Notes: a model not told the origin generated them from the letters alone. Counted from the first letter of the stretch, positions 38,481 through 50,611 are shown. The stretch is 64,000 nucleotides of DNA from Ischnura elegans (GCF_921293095.1 NC_060250.1:111796629-111860628); one strand, 5' to 3'. A program made the numbers and translations.

Positions 38481-40399
38481 CCTCAAATACCAAATAAAGT
38501 CCATAATGATGTTTACAGCATGTAATTTAGATAAATAGCATGTTCCTCCGGAAATATTCTTAACAAAACATTTTTCTCCTTCGCCGTTTTGTATTCCTAA
38601 TTCAAATACCCAATTTCGTTTCCATCCCAACTGAAGCCTTCCAGTCCCCTATCTCTGCTATATTTTCGATACCCACGTAAGACTCACGCAATTATTTCCT
38701 CGAGTTGTTCATGCGTCCCATTTAATTCCTCATCCCTATGGTTGCCAGTAGACTTTTACTCTTGAACCTTCACATGGTTGGGGTATCGTGCCACAGTTTT
38801 TACTGGCAGAATCCTATTGTTTACCTCCCCCATACTTACCACTCTCTTAACCAGCTTTCCGTTTAATACGAAAGCTATCCATGGCTGAATTTTCTTTCCC
38901 CCACTGTACTACATCAGACACTACTATCCCTCCATCTTACCTCACACAGTCTAAAAATATCTATTCTCCCTCTTTTAATTTACTACCTTACCCGCTCTCA
39001 TCATTGCCATAACGTTTCGTGATCATTACAGTTTATTGATACCTTCTTTTTCTCCATCTTCTGGGTCTTCTTCTCATCTTTCTTCGATGCTGTAGCTGAT
39101 AAGTCTCTGCTAGGATTACGCACGATTCGAACCTCGGGGACCTTGTCGTCCTCGCTACCATCTATGACACCCGCCCTTAAAGGCCGCCTCCCGTTCGATG
39201 AATTTCCGAGGGTCATTTGATTGTACTCCATTTTTTCAAATAACAGATAGTTTTCTAGTCCAATGTCCATTTCAACAGTGCTTTTGAGGTAATCCACGTG
39301 ACACCTATTCGTGGACTACCTTTTGTGTGGCTCCTACACTTCTGCCCATTGGTGTCCTTACCGGGAGTAGATGGAAATTGCTCCTGCTAGTGCTGCACTA
39401 GGACTCCTAGGAGCGCACAAGCCTTTCAACCGCGACAAGGTTGTAACCCTAAGGAAAAGGACTTATTGTTAGTTGATGACAATTCAAATCATCACTTTAA
39501 GAGTTCTCGTTTTATAATTTTTCAAAATCACTGATTTTTTTCAAGACATTACTCTTCATTAACATTTTTTATTTATTGGGAAATCTTTCTATTGTATTTT
39601 ATTAAGTGTCAATAAACTATGGTGCATGTGCGTGAAGTGAGTAAATTTCAAGGGCGAACGTCCAAGTTATCTAATAACGTTCACCTATATACTTACTACT
39701 TACCTGTGTGCTTGATTAATTTGATTGACACAGAGAGCTTTAGATTGATTAAGGTAATGAACGAGGAAAGTGAGAAGATTCTTTATCATCGTTTAATTTC
39801 ATGGAATATTCATTTGTTTTTTCCACCTGGTCATGAACTGCGTCACTATGTTGTTGCATAAATGTGTCGTCTGCTTTCGTTATTTGACAATGGGTGAGAC
39901 ATGCCCTGAAATGTCATCAAATGTGCAATTTGTCAAACCCAATTAAAAGTCCATTTCAGTTTATCTAATTATACTTGCTAACATTCTCAACGTAACCCAT
40001 AATGATTCAAATTATGGTGAAATGATTAGCTTCACAAAGTAGTTGATTCCAAACATTATTTCCAGCATGCTGCATTTCCCACGGTGCCAATCCGGATGTA
40101 AAACATTTTTATTTTTTGGTCTCTATAAAACTATTGTGTTCTTCGGGGGTCACATAGAAAATTGCCCTAGGTGCATTACAATTATTAACCTTAGCAAAAG
40201 GACGAAGGATAAATTTCCTGATCATTAGGTACTTATTTAGATGGAAGTGCATAGGGTTTGCATGCTTGAATCCGTTGTCGAAAGAATATCATTGATTAAT
40301 TATAATTAATGAAATTATCAATCAATATTACTTTGCGTTTCCATCAAATATCATTTCCATCTAATCGACATTTTCCGTAAATTTTTTTAGGGGTGAGTC

Positions 40400-40460
40400 T
40401 ATGCCCTGATGAAGTTTTATAAGGAAAACGAAACGTTGACTAGTCAGATTTGTTAAATTT
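40400..40460 (+). repeat. single hammerhead/Penelope-like motif
   Basis: CTGATGA (40406-40412), one base, GTTTT/AAAAC stem (40414-40418 with 40425-40429), then GAAAC. It has the same one-base offset as the motif at 1119. It is possibly the eroded end of a Penelope-like element. Confidence 0.4.
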
Positions 40461-40599
40461 TGGCCAAAATCTCAAATTCTAAAAAGAAATATAAAATTAT
40501 TAATTCGTAAAATCAAATATCTATCCCCAAAAAAACGATATGTTGCGTAAGAGGAATAGATCTATATATGCCCCAGACTTGCGCCTTCTAGACCATATA

Positions 40600-41400
40600 C
40601 AGATTACGAATGAGTCAATTTTCCTTCCAATCTAAGACTACTTTGTAAAGAATGTCCAAAACTTTACCCAGTCCACTCTATTGAATGCTTTCTTAAAATC
40701 TATGTAGCAGGCATACACGTTCACATTATATGTAGACGATATTTTGTGTAATTCCTGTCTACTAGAGTCTTTATTACCGATATTGCACCACGGGTTGAAT
40801 TCCCATTTCTGAAACCAAACTGATCGTCGCCCAAATATTCCTTTGCAATCGCTTCGATTCGTTTATTTAGAGCCCACACTTTCTCTTCATGCGACACTAG
40901 GCTTATTGTCTTATGATGCATGCATTCTACAGCTTTCTTCTTTTTCTCGTTTGCGCTATTAGGACTATCTTTAGAAAATTATCCGACCCTAACACTTCCT
41001 CATAAATCATGCGTACTAGTAAGAAAAACCTTCTACCACCCTTCCTGTAATTCTTCAGAAAATCTAACGTGGTATTGTCCACCTATACCGCTTTCTAAGC
41101 CTTCAAATCGCGAAGGTATCTCTCGATCTCTGCGATCAAGATCCATGGTCCAGGATTATCCTCCTCGACGACACTTTTCTCCCTTAAGCTCAGCCTATTC
41201 GGCGTGTTACCGTTGTCATACAGATAATCCAGATATTCCTTCCACCTAATCTGACTCTCATCATACTCGGTTTGCATCCTTCCAGTCTTAGCCTAATTTT
41301 TAATGTGGATTGTCCTCTTGCAGGCTGAGAGAAACTTTTTCTTGGCGTACCTCGCGCCCGAAACTTTCCTTCCTTATGAAACTTTTCCATTTCCTCACCC
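40600..41400 (-). mobile_element. LINE RT domain fragment
   Basis: The - strand frames read RWKEYLDYLYDNGNTPNRLS and GPWILIAEIERYLRDLKA (41095-41277), then KRIEAIAKEYLGDDQFGFRN, GNSTRGAISVIKTL (40721-40870) and YACYIDFKKAFNRVDW (about 40660-40710). These are the start of RT and its QFGFR/KAFDRVDW motifs in the right order. Frameshifts and stops make it non-functional. Confidence 0.75.
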
Positions 41401-41739
41401 CGCCTTTTCCACCAAACCTCCCTCCGTCTTGGTTTTTCGCCGTAATTGGTCTTTCATTTCGTTAGGAATTCTTTTGCCCCGCTATGCGACCACGTTCTTC
41501 CACTTTTTTCCATTTCATTTATTATTTTCTCCGCCATGCCCTTTTTTAATTCTTCTGCTGTAAATGTATCCGATTTACTTCTCGGCCACTTTTACTATTA
41601 AAGTAGTAATCTCATCTCAAACTTCCCCATTATTAAATTTAACTCATCCCTGCAATGTGAGTCCACTCTCACGCGCATGCCATTTAATCGGAGGTATTTT
41701 AACTCCAGTTACAGCATTGATTAGCTTACAGTTTCGAAT

Positions 41740-41965
41740 GCATTATGGTGCATTGTCCATTGCGCATTGCCCATACCTCACTTCCGTAAAGAGCCATACT
41801 CAAAATGTAAGTTCTAGGAAATTTTTACCTTACTTCTTTGCTTATTTTTCTCCCTGTGAGTAGATATTTCGTTCGGTGGAATTCTCTCTTCGCCTGGGCT
41901 ATTCTGCTGATAATTTATTTCTTGCTTCTCCTATCGCCATTTTTCCTGCTTCCCAAGTTAAAAAA
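41740..41965 (-). mobile_element. LINE 3'-part fragment, copy 1 of a repeated pair
   Basis: The - strand shows a YGSEVWAM-like block. 41750-41965 is closely matched by 42480-42685 (shared CAAAATGTAAGTTCTAG, GGGCTATTCTGCTGATA, TTATTTCTTGCTTCTCCTAT). Confidence 0.6.
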
Positions 41966-42149
41966 AATACATATGTTGTAGCGCTTGGTATATAATTTTT
42001 TTGTCGAAATGATTTTATTTGCTAATTCACTCAGCAATTGCAAATGAAGGTGGGTTTAGAATGTCTGGGTAGAACTCACCCTAAATTGAACCATAGGGGT
42101 TTGACTTTAACGTATTCAGAGTAGGTGGCCAATTCGTTTCCCTGGAACT

Positions 42150-42720
42150 CCTCGCATCTCATCATCATCATCACTGGTCAATAATTCCAAGATTGGTTTG
42201 ACGCAGCTCTCCACTCAATTCTCCTGTTAGCTTAACCTTTCACACATAAGTATTTCTTCTCATTCACATCCTTCTTTACCTGTTCCATATATTTTGTTCG
42301 AGGCCTTTCGTTGTTATTCTTGCCATTTACTCACAAGATATGGCCGATAGGGTTGTTTCGTCTCCTTATTTAGATTTTTATGTGGTGTCTCTTCTCTCCT
42401 ACTCTTCTTAGGACATCCTCTTTGCTAATTCTATTTACCCTTCTCATCATTATTCTGTAGCACCGCATTTCAAAAGCCTACCGCTGCTGTCATTGCCCAT
42501 GCCTCACTTCTGTAGAGTGCTATATGCTCAAAATGTAAGTTCTAGTAAATTTTTACCTTGCTTCCTTTCTTATTTTCTCGCTGCAAGTAGATATTTATTT
42601 CAGGGGAATGCTCTCTTCTCCTGGGCTATTCTGCTGATAGTTTATTTCTTGCTTCTCCTATCGCTATTTGTCCTGCTTCCCAAATAGAAGAATTCATCCA
42701 TCTCTTCCAGTTTTTGTTTC
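42150..42720 (-). mobile_element. LINE 3'-part fragment, copy 2
   Basis: The - strand reads RINRISKEDVLRRVGE-like around 42400-42450, then RPRTKYMEQVKKDVN at 42260-42310, the end of LINE ORF2. The 3' terminal sequence includes TGGTCAATAATTCCAAGATT at about 42175. It overlaps a direct repeat of 41750-41965. Confidence 0.65.
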
Positions 42721-44419
42721 ATATTTTCGTGCTAATCTTGATTCCTTCTCTAATGCTGCATTCTAATGTCTTAGTTTTCCTTGCTCTCATTTTCAACTGA
42801 TATCTATCTACCTATTATCCTACTCATATTTACCAGAATCTTCGGATCATTATGTGACTCTCATTTGATACCCATATCATCGGAAAATCGTGGAATGCTA
42901 ATTTTTTCTCCATGGATGCCCACTTCTTAGGTCTGGCTTTCTCGATGCAAACTTTATGGCTGTGCCTAATTTTATCACCACTACTTGATTATTGTATAAA
43001 CTGGGGATGATTCTCCTGAAAAAACTCCAATCGTAAAAAATACAGGTCCAAAACTCTTGTAAAAGAATACAATTTCTTTCAGGATTACAAGTATTGAGTT
43101 CAATTCACGTTGTAAAACGCCATCTCCAGATCCATAAACGCGATTAAATAGTGCTTGTTCCTCTCCAATCTATTATATATGACTCGCTGTGCTCGCTAGG
43201 GGGGCTCTGTCCCCCTAGACCCCCCGAAAAAGGCCTTCGACCTTGTTTTGGTCGCAATGGAAGGTCTTATACTTTTTGTATGCCGCTTGTTACTCACGGA
43301 TCTTTTACTTTTCAATTGGCTAGATTAGATATAAGTAATATTTCCACTTTCAAGTAAAACGAGCGTATGGTACGTGGGTTACAATATGAAAATAAAATAT
43401 TAATGAAGAGGAACGTTTTTCTGAGGGACTTAAAAAATAAAATGGATTTCTATGAGTCTGACAGAGTTTATAACTTATTCAATTCAAGTACAAAATAACG
43501 TTGACACGAAATACAGTTAACTACATTTTAATTGATAAAGAATTATAGAACTCGAGTAAACTTTTCAAAAATCATAGTTAGAAATACCAGTTTCTGATCG
43601 AACTCTTCGAAATTTGGATATTTATCGAGTAATGAATAGTACTTCTGTTACTTCTAATAAACAAGTTTGATAAGTGTAGTTTGATAAATACTATCAACAT
43701 CACACCCATCAGATCAATAAAACAACAAAGACCAAATGCATAATAAACGCGACGTAGCGTGAGCATATGAAAGAATTTCCTCCCAGAAAAACATTGCTCT
43801 GATTGAAAATCATAAAATTAGGAGTTCAATGTAGGTTACCTCAAAGTAAATACAAAAAAGCGGAGAAGAGAACACGGGCCCCCGACGCGTTATAACATAC
43901 TCTAAAGACCAATCTAATCGGTTGTCATGATAAATACTAAAACACGTTTACTAATCATTTTTCACATCATTCAACCAAATTCTTGAAATAGGAATAAGGT
44001 GTGACTGCAGTTCCCTTACGTAAGCTTAAGAGAGGACGATACACCCAATAGAATTACGTAGGAACTATATCAATATCCAGAGAAAATGCATGAAGTGGAG
44101 ATCCTTAGCATGAATTGGGCCTAGTATGACGAATTTAGAAATGACGATTTTATTGAAAGATTATTCGTCATGATCGCGAATGATACCACTTCAGGAAAAC
44201 CTCTATAAATTTTTTAATGATTCGATAGGCACAGACATCTACTTACAGCTTTAATATCCAATAAAATGCGAAATTAAATCATCTGGTGAGTAGCAGATGA
44301 CTACTTTTGATGAACAAGGCATCATAAATGTCATGATTTAGAATATATTTAAGCTAAATAACTTAATCACTCAATGAAACGTGCTTTTCGTAAGACAAAT
44401 AATTGAATAAGAAATACCT

Positions 44420-44880
44420 ATAATTGCACTTATCCTCCATATTCTATTATTCACTTCCTATGATGCACCAGCTCACGGATAAAATTGCACATTAAAAAAA
44501 TTGTAACAGAAAAAAACGCAAAGAAAAATAAAACGCTAAAAATAATTTTTACCTACCTATCTTTTAAGGAAAGGTTGTTTAGATATCTTTCTTCTGCAAT
44601 CATGTATCGGCAACAAGAGAGGAACTACATTATGTGCACTTGTTAACTATGGAATTAATAACAACCACACTTTCGATTCTATAGTCGCACTTATTCTCCA
44701 TATTCTATTATTCACTGCCATTGATGCACCAGTTCACGGATAACATAGCACATTAAAAAGATTAGAAGCAGAAAAAGGACGTAAAGAAAAATAAAACGTT
44801 ATCGCCATCACAAAGAATGAAAATAAAATCATTTTTAGCTACCTATTTTTTAAGGAAGGTTTGTTTACCTTATATTTCTC
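44420..44880. repeat. imperfect direct duplication
   Basis: CTCCATATTCTATTATTCAC, GATGCACCAG(C/T)TCACGGATAA and TTTTAAGGAA occur in the same order at about 44430-44585 and 44695-44880. Several substitutions suggest an older event than the 68-bp duplication. Confidence 0.7.
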
Positions 44881-45264
44881 CTCTTTTCGTTTAAATACGC
44901 TTTGATGTGATCAAATTTTTGTTCATAGAAGCCATTAAAAGATTGACTTTTTAAAAATTACTAAGTAAATATCCTACCTTATCTTTAACATCCTTTCGTT
45001 TTAATTCCTTTATCTTCCATACCAATTTAGCTCCTCTTGTGAGCATAAACAAATATGTTGCTATGATGTTGTATTGCCGCGCCGCCATTGGAATTTGGTG
45101 GCCGTTTTTTGAACTAACCCCCATACTCAATTTTAATTGAATAGACAGATAAATAATTGGAAATTTATTGTTTTCATAATTTTTCCTGGGGTTTCAGACA
45201 ATTTTAGAGGGGTCTTCATAAGACTTTTTGTCGTATCTCGTCTCGTTCACCCCAAATATTTGTA

Positions 45265-45296
45265 TGAGTGAGTGAATGAATGAATGAATGAGTGGT
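45265..45296. repeat. (AATG/AGTG)n microsatellite
   Basis: A short tandem run of TGAG/TGAA tetramers. Confidence 0.8.
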
Positions 45297-45660
45297 CGTT
45301 AAGGGGCTTTATGGTATGTAGATAAGCCTTAGGGCCAATATTGCTTCTCTTGTGCCTTTGCTTTTTCTGAATCCGAATTGGTACTCATCTTGGTACTCTT
45401 TTGCTCTTAGTGCTATTCTTCTGTAGATAGATGACCCTTGTCAGTGTCTTCGACGCATGTGTTGCCAAGCTATTGATCTTCAAACTTTCACTGTTTTTCT
45501 CTCTTTTACTCTTGGAAATCTGGATTATGATGCTCCTCTTGAAGTCTCTTGCTATCTCACCTGTTGATTACATACCTCGAAGCTTTTTTTTTTATTTGGG
45601 GGTATCCGATAACTTCAACCAGGGTTTGAATGCAGGAGGCTTTTGTTGGTAGCCCACTGG
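45290..45660 (-). mobile_element. LINE RT fragment
   Basis: The - strand reads LRAKEYQDEYQFGFRKSKGT, the RT QFGFRKGKGTR motif, at about 45340-45420, followed by decayed sequence. It is preceded by an AATG microsatellite (45265-45295). Confidence 0.6.
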
Positions 45661-46134
45661 TACACCTACTGGACCAAAACGTTCCTCAGTATTCTACTTG
45701 TGATCTATTTTTTTCTACATATAGATCAGCATTTCTGTTGGAGTTTATACAAAGATTCGGATATATTTTAAAACAAATTCGAAAAACAATGAAAGCCCGA
45801 TCAAAGTAAAATTTACATCGTTTATCCGCTAAACTTCCGCTACCTAATATTGATTTTATTGCGTCAACGCACTAACTTAATTCTTTTGGATCTTGAGAAT
45901 AATTATGTTATTGAATTAATTATTTACAATCCAGATAAATGTAGCAAGTATGGTATTTTTTCAATTTGGTGAATTGTGAATCTTTTTTTTAATAAAATAA
46001 CGTAATTTATAAAAAGTTTTAATGCGACATTTTTACAAGTAATGTACAGGTTTGAACTGATATTCGGGGAGATAGTAGTAACAAGTACGAGCACAAACAG
46101 AGAAATTCCACTCAAGGCAAAATGCCGAATTTAA

Positions 46135-46147
46135 TTTATTATTTATT
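46135..46147 (-). terminator. candidate AstCC poly(A) signals
   Basis: The plus strand has TTTATT twice (46135-46140 and 46142-46147), which is AATAAA on the - strand, about 480 bp past the AstCC stop. This is the nearest pair I see. Confidence 0.35.
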
Positions 46148-46621
46148 TAGGGTTTGGGCTAACAGCTATATAAAAAAGGTGCGTGCCAGGGACAAAGTAA
46201 TTGAACATCTAGTCACTAGTGAACAATCATTCACGACGTTTTTACTTTAGCCTTCACAAATTTTTCAATCAACCTTCAAAAAAGTAATTGAAAGACAGTA
46301 ATTAACACCAAATGCAAAATACCCTTTACTCGCAAGTTGCTGTTATACTTGCTGTTTCATTTTGCAACATTAAATACAGGTAGGCAAAAAATAAAATATG
46401 TAATTGACGTGATAACTCTTTCGAATCAAATTAAACACAAATTTGCAAGTTTTACTGTGACACAAATCAGTTTAATTTGCGAAATAACTTGCGGCGGATT
46501 ATGCAGAAACTAATTTGAAAGAAGAATGGGCGAGCATGCTGAAAATCTCCACAGTAATTAGAATAATTTCCAAGGTAAAGCCGATAAAGTCACTAGTTGG
46601 TGTTTCTTCGACGTTCTCGGG

Positions 46622-46708
46622 TCACTTCTTCTTGAAGCATGTCACGGCGTTGAAGTAGCACCTCCAGTAAACTCGACCTTTCTGCGGTTCGCGCCTTTGA
46701 AGATCCTT
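46622..46708 (-). CDS. AstCC: allatostatin double C (AstCC) precursor, terminal exon with mature peptide
   Basis: On the - strand the acceptor CTTTTCCTTTCAG is followed by 28 codons and TGA: KDLQRR, then EPQKGRVYWRCYFNAVTCF, then KKK. The core RVYWRCYFNAVTCF is the allatostatin-CC signature (an AST-C type peptide with two Cys forming a disulfide and an unamidated C-terminal Phe). In insects this neuropeptide family inhibits juvenile hormone synthesis and gut or heart muscle by way of somatostatin-like GPCRs. Cleavage is predicted after RR and before the basic KKK end. An N-terminal Glu (possible pyroGlu) replaces the Gly-Gln start I recall from other insects. Phase 0 at the acceptor matches the upstream exon at 49725-49856. 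Confidence 0.93.
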   Translation of the reverse strand, partial: KDLQRREPQKGRVYWRCYFNAVTCFKKK

Positions 46709-46835
46709 CTGAAAGGAAAAGAACGTACACATATAGATGAGGCTCAAATTATACTGCTCTAAAGGAAAGCTTATCCATTAAAAGAAGTGTTTTATATTTA
46801 TCATTGGACAACCAAAGAACCATCATGGATCATTT

Positions 46836-47064
46836 TTAACCCTCTCTAACCGACAGCTGCTTCTGGGAGAAATTGAATTTCAAAACTTCTTATTTTAAAA
46901 AAGTGGAAATTTTCTACTCAGACATAATTATTTTTGCAGATACATTTTTACTATTAAACTTTACAGCACAAAAGAACACGTAGTTTAAATCTTTCATGAA
47001 TGTAGCTAAAATGTATATAATTTTTTATGTTACTTTGGAGCAACTTGAGGTTATAACGGGTTAA
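46836..47064. mobile_element. probable second piggyBac-type MITE in AstCC intron
   Basis: TTAACCCTCTCTAACC at 46836, and GGTTATAACGGGTTAA ending at 47064. The inverted ends match at about 12 of 16 positions, with TTAA at both ends. It is 229 bp and has no ORF. Confidence 0.5.
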
Positions 47065-47796
47065 ATATGAAAGATACGAGTTTTACATCACCAATATCAA
47101 TTTTACGTCTCCATCCCTGAGGTTACAATTAATTATGTCATTAAAATGCCATTTTGGTCTTAAAATTTGGTAACACTGCAAATGATAACAAAGTGAGGTC
47201 ACAAAGGTATCGTTGTATATCAGAATTTGAAGTCACCGCTATTGATAAAAAAGTGATACCCTCTTGAGTTATGAACTTGTCAATTAACACTATATATATT
47301 ATTAAAGTTTATTAGCAATAATATAATAACAAAAAATAATGAATAACTCTAAAGAAACAATTTTCTGAATTATTTGATGACACAAAGACGTTGTCGTTAG
47401 CTGTATTTGACGTGACCAATGCCCATGACCGATTTCAATTCACCCTATGTAAACGGTATTTTCATTGAAGAAATCAAAGTTCATCTGAGCTTTTGTTGGT
47501 CATATGTTAAAAATGTCTTCAGCCACGGGGTTTTTCGAGGCACTGGGGACAATTTACTTTACGTTGGGATGGAAAAATAAATATCTCTCAGATGCTGGTA
47601 ACATTGATTGCTTATGCGTTGAGTGGAAGCCTTATGATGGATGTTTAGTTGGACCTCGCCAATAATGTATCTTCCTCTATTGGGCAAAGCTTGCAGGAAA
47701 CATGAAGAATGCTGAAATTGTGAACTTTGACCGATCTATTTGGGCGGTATTGTTCTCGGCATAGAGGGAGAGGAGAGGAAAAGGCTAGATTACATG

Positions 47797-48116
47797 TTAA
47801 CCCTTCTAGTGCCAGCCTATTTTGTCCGGTATTTTGGAGAATTTCTGGGCTTTTTTTTGGTTAATTTGTATGCTTGCGCTTAAAAATTTACATAAAGACT
47901 TTTATGCTTTTTGAGAAACAATTTTTTTTTATTTCCTCCCAAAAATTACAGGCATGTTAAAACATGTCAGATTCTAAATATTTACCAAAGCTTCATGTAA
48001 TATAAAAAGTAAAAGGCATGAGTGTAAAAAAAACCCGGCCGATAGATGGGCCCTTGGCTCTCTTCGCACATACCCCCCGGGCCGATGGATCGGCCCGCTG
48101 GCACTATGAGGGTTAA
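47797..48116. mobile_element. piggyBac-type MITE in AstCC intron
   Basis: TTAA (47797-47800) followed by CCCTTCTAGTGCCAGC, and the inverse of CCCTCATAGTGCCAGC before TTAA (48113-48116). A TTAA duplication with CCCT ends is diagnostic for piggyBac. It is 320 bp with no coding. It contains GC-rich GGCCGAT repeats near its right end. Confidence 0.78.
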
Positions 48117-48800
48117 GGAAGCCGAGGTTGTAGGTGGACTGTGGGAAAGGAATGTTGTAGGCCGTACTAGAGAGAAGGCTATAAGGTAAGCGATGAAGTT
48201 AACAAGTAATAGAAGCCTGCGGCTATGGCGTTAGTGTCAGGGTATTCAGAATTACTATACATTTTATTTTATTTTTTTACATAAGTATAATCACACAATA
48301 GGTGTGTTATCTCTAATAAACGTGTTGGTTCGATGATATTTCGCTCTAGATTATTTTCAAGACTATGGTGAAAAATTGGCTTATATAGAAACTATTGAAC
48401 TCTACTCGCCAACTTACCGTGTACCAATTTATTTTGCCATTATCGTGGTTCAATGAAGGCTATGTATTCCCTAAGTTTTTACCGTTTCTCTTAGTAATTA
48501 CCATCGTGTTGACTACAATACCCCGACTTTATTTTATAGAAATTAGTTTATCCTCAGCAAAAATATCTTGCAAATAAATTTTAATGAAACTTGGCGTAAT
48601 ATTCCATATATTGCATATATTTTAATTTTGTTTGTGGTCTTGGCATAGAATGTAAAAAAATGCGTTATCATAATATTGGATAGAGAAATATACGCGTGTT
48701 CATAGATGGACAGCCCGCATAATAATTTAAAACGTTAAAAATCGTACCTCATCTTACTCTAAGCTAAGCTTACCGTGGAATGTTCATTAGTATTTATATT

Positions 48801-49020
48801 TTAACCCTCCGTTGGTCGCGTGGCGTCTACCAGAAGGCAGGCCATTTTCTTCTCTTTGCCCACATCGTATTTTCATAGTTAGGAAACTCATATTCCCTAT
48901 ATCTTATTATTTTATGATTCTTAAATAGTCACCAATATGATTATATATTTTGTCACATTTATGAAATTAATTTTGATATTTGGTTGTTTTTGGAGTCTGG
49001 TAGACCCACGCGATAACTTG
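48801..49020. repeat. fold-back repeat with TTAACCCT start
   Basis: TTAACCCTCCGTTGGTCGCG opens it. An inverted pair, CGTGGCGTCTACCAGA (about 48819) and TCTGGTAGACCCACGCG (about 48997), closes it. This suggests another piggyBac-type MITE with its right TTAA lost. Confidence 0.4.
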
Positions 49021-49724
49021 AGTTACATTACGTTACATGCTAATAGCTTCGTGATATTCACCGTAAAGTTTTTAAATACGATGATTTAAATAAACAACTA
49101 TTTAAGGCATTACATTTTGGATATGCATTTTACTGCAACGAATTTTTTATTGTAATCAATTTAACACCTGAATAAAACTATTATTGCGAAGAATTTACTA
49201 CGGTTCTCACATAATTTGATAGAAATTTGGCGTATAAAACACCGTTTTCCCCTCTGCTAAATACGATAATGATGGCTTATTGCGTTAATTAGATGATAGA
49301 CATTAACCTTAAACGTACATATAAAATTTTTTCCGTAAGACGCCGCGAGACAAATAGCGCTCCAAAATGTGACGCGACTGACGGAAAATTTCGACAGCTC
49401 CTATTGCTGGACAAATACGAGCATCCTACGATAGCATCAGCGCTATTAATTTCTCTTTTGATGACATCTAGTTTAGAAAAATTACCAACAATACAGAGTC
49501 TCAAAACTTCAGGAGCATAAAAGTTTAACTTGAAGAAGTCTTTATAGCCATTGCGATAATCGATGCAGTGCACTGCGAACTTATGGGGCAGATAAATTAA
49601 CGTCCGTATATGACAGCAGTATATAGTATAAGCGGGTTGAAATAAAGGGTACATAATATCTTGAAAAAAAAAACTTTGAAAATCTTTGTTTGAGTGAATG
49701 GAACAGAAGCATATTTGCCTTTAC

Positions 49725-49856
49725 GTTGTCCATGACTGTTTTCTCTCCTGGTAGTCCGCCAACAATTCCCATCTTAGGGTGAGGTTCGTCCATAGCCCGG
49801 TGAAGTGCCACCATCAACTTGTCAATCAGCAAAGCAGCTCTCTTGGGGACGACAAC
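49725..49856 (-). CDS. AstCC: AstCC precursor, propeptide exon
   Basis: A 132-bp, 44-codon exon in phase 0 at both ends on the - strand, with acceptor TATTTCCTCAG and donor GTAAAG. It begins VVVPKRAALLIDKLMVALHR and ends GGLPGEKTVMDN. The amphipathic LLIDKLMVALHRAMDE helix after a KR site is typical of AST-C/CC propeptides. It splices in frame to the mature-peptide exon about 3 kb downstream (intron 46709-49724, which contains two piggyBac-type MITEs). The signal-peptide exon is not identified. Confidence 0.8.
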
Positions 49857-50520
49857 CTGAGGAAATATAAATATTTGTCAGATGATCAACTCCCCTTTTC
49901 AGTATACCAGAATCATATACACAGGTCAGTTAAATTGGGGAAAACCTTGCTCGTAACCCATAGGCTGTTGGTTGTTGATTATAAAAGATTATTATCTGAG
50001 ATCTTTGGGTTTATTTTTAATCAATCTGAGAAGTTGTCCTGCAATATTCACGGTTTTCTTCCATTAAGTAAGTTTATGTTACAAAATCTTTTTTAAGGAT
50101 GGTAAAATCTGGCGTACTGGTTTGGAGATAAACCGTATATCAGTTCAACCCTACTGTTCGATTCATTGATAAATGGGCTAATGAAGGGGAAAAGTTACAG
50201 CCATACGATTTTCAGATAAGGGCCCATCATTACAAATACATGAATTTGTTAAAGGTCCTCTCCTCCTGCCTCTCCTTATATACTTAACCACAACACGAGC
50301 TGTTACCTGGTGATACAGCTTACTGAGAAATGTATTATATTTAATCAAAATGGTCAAGAATATATTTCGTAAAGATACCGTGTAAATAATGCGTGTGATC
50401 GAGTTAGAGTTACCAGATAATTTAGGTATATTTGCACTTTCCTTCATTGGAAGGCTTATGTGGTTTTCCTGGGGAAAATATTTCAGCGTAGACTCAATAT
50501 AGAAAATAAAAACAACTTAC

Positions 50521-50611
50521 TAATTTCACATGCTTTTTTCGTTCCCTTTGGCTAATACTGTGTCGCAATGGGATGAATTTCACATTCTTGTTATCCCTGA
50601 GGCTGTTCTGG
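50521..50611 (-). CDS. possible additional AstCC exon (tentative)
   Basis: On the - strand, 91 bp lie between the acceptor TTACCTCCTACAG and a consensus donor GTAAGT. They give one leading base plus 30 open codons, starting QNSLRDNKNVKFIPLRHS and ending RERKKHVKL, and they end in phase 0, which matches the start of the 49725-49856 exon. The sequence is charged with no hydrophobic run, so it is not the signal peptide. It could be an extra propeptide exon, or a chance open segment with good splice sites. Confidence 0.3.

Noticed and set aside
49289..49654. 121-codon - ORF next to the AstCC exon
   Set aside because: It lies in the AstCC intron, ends at no splice site that joins the exons, and has no domain.
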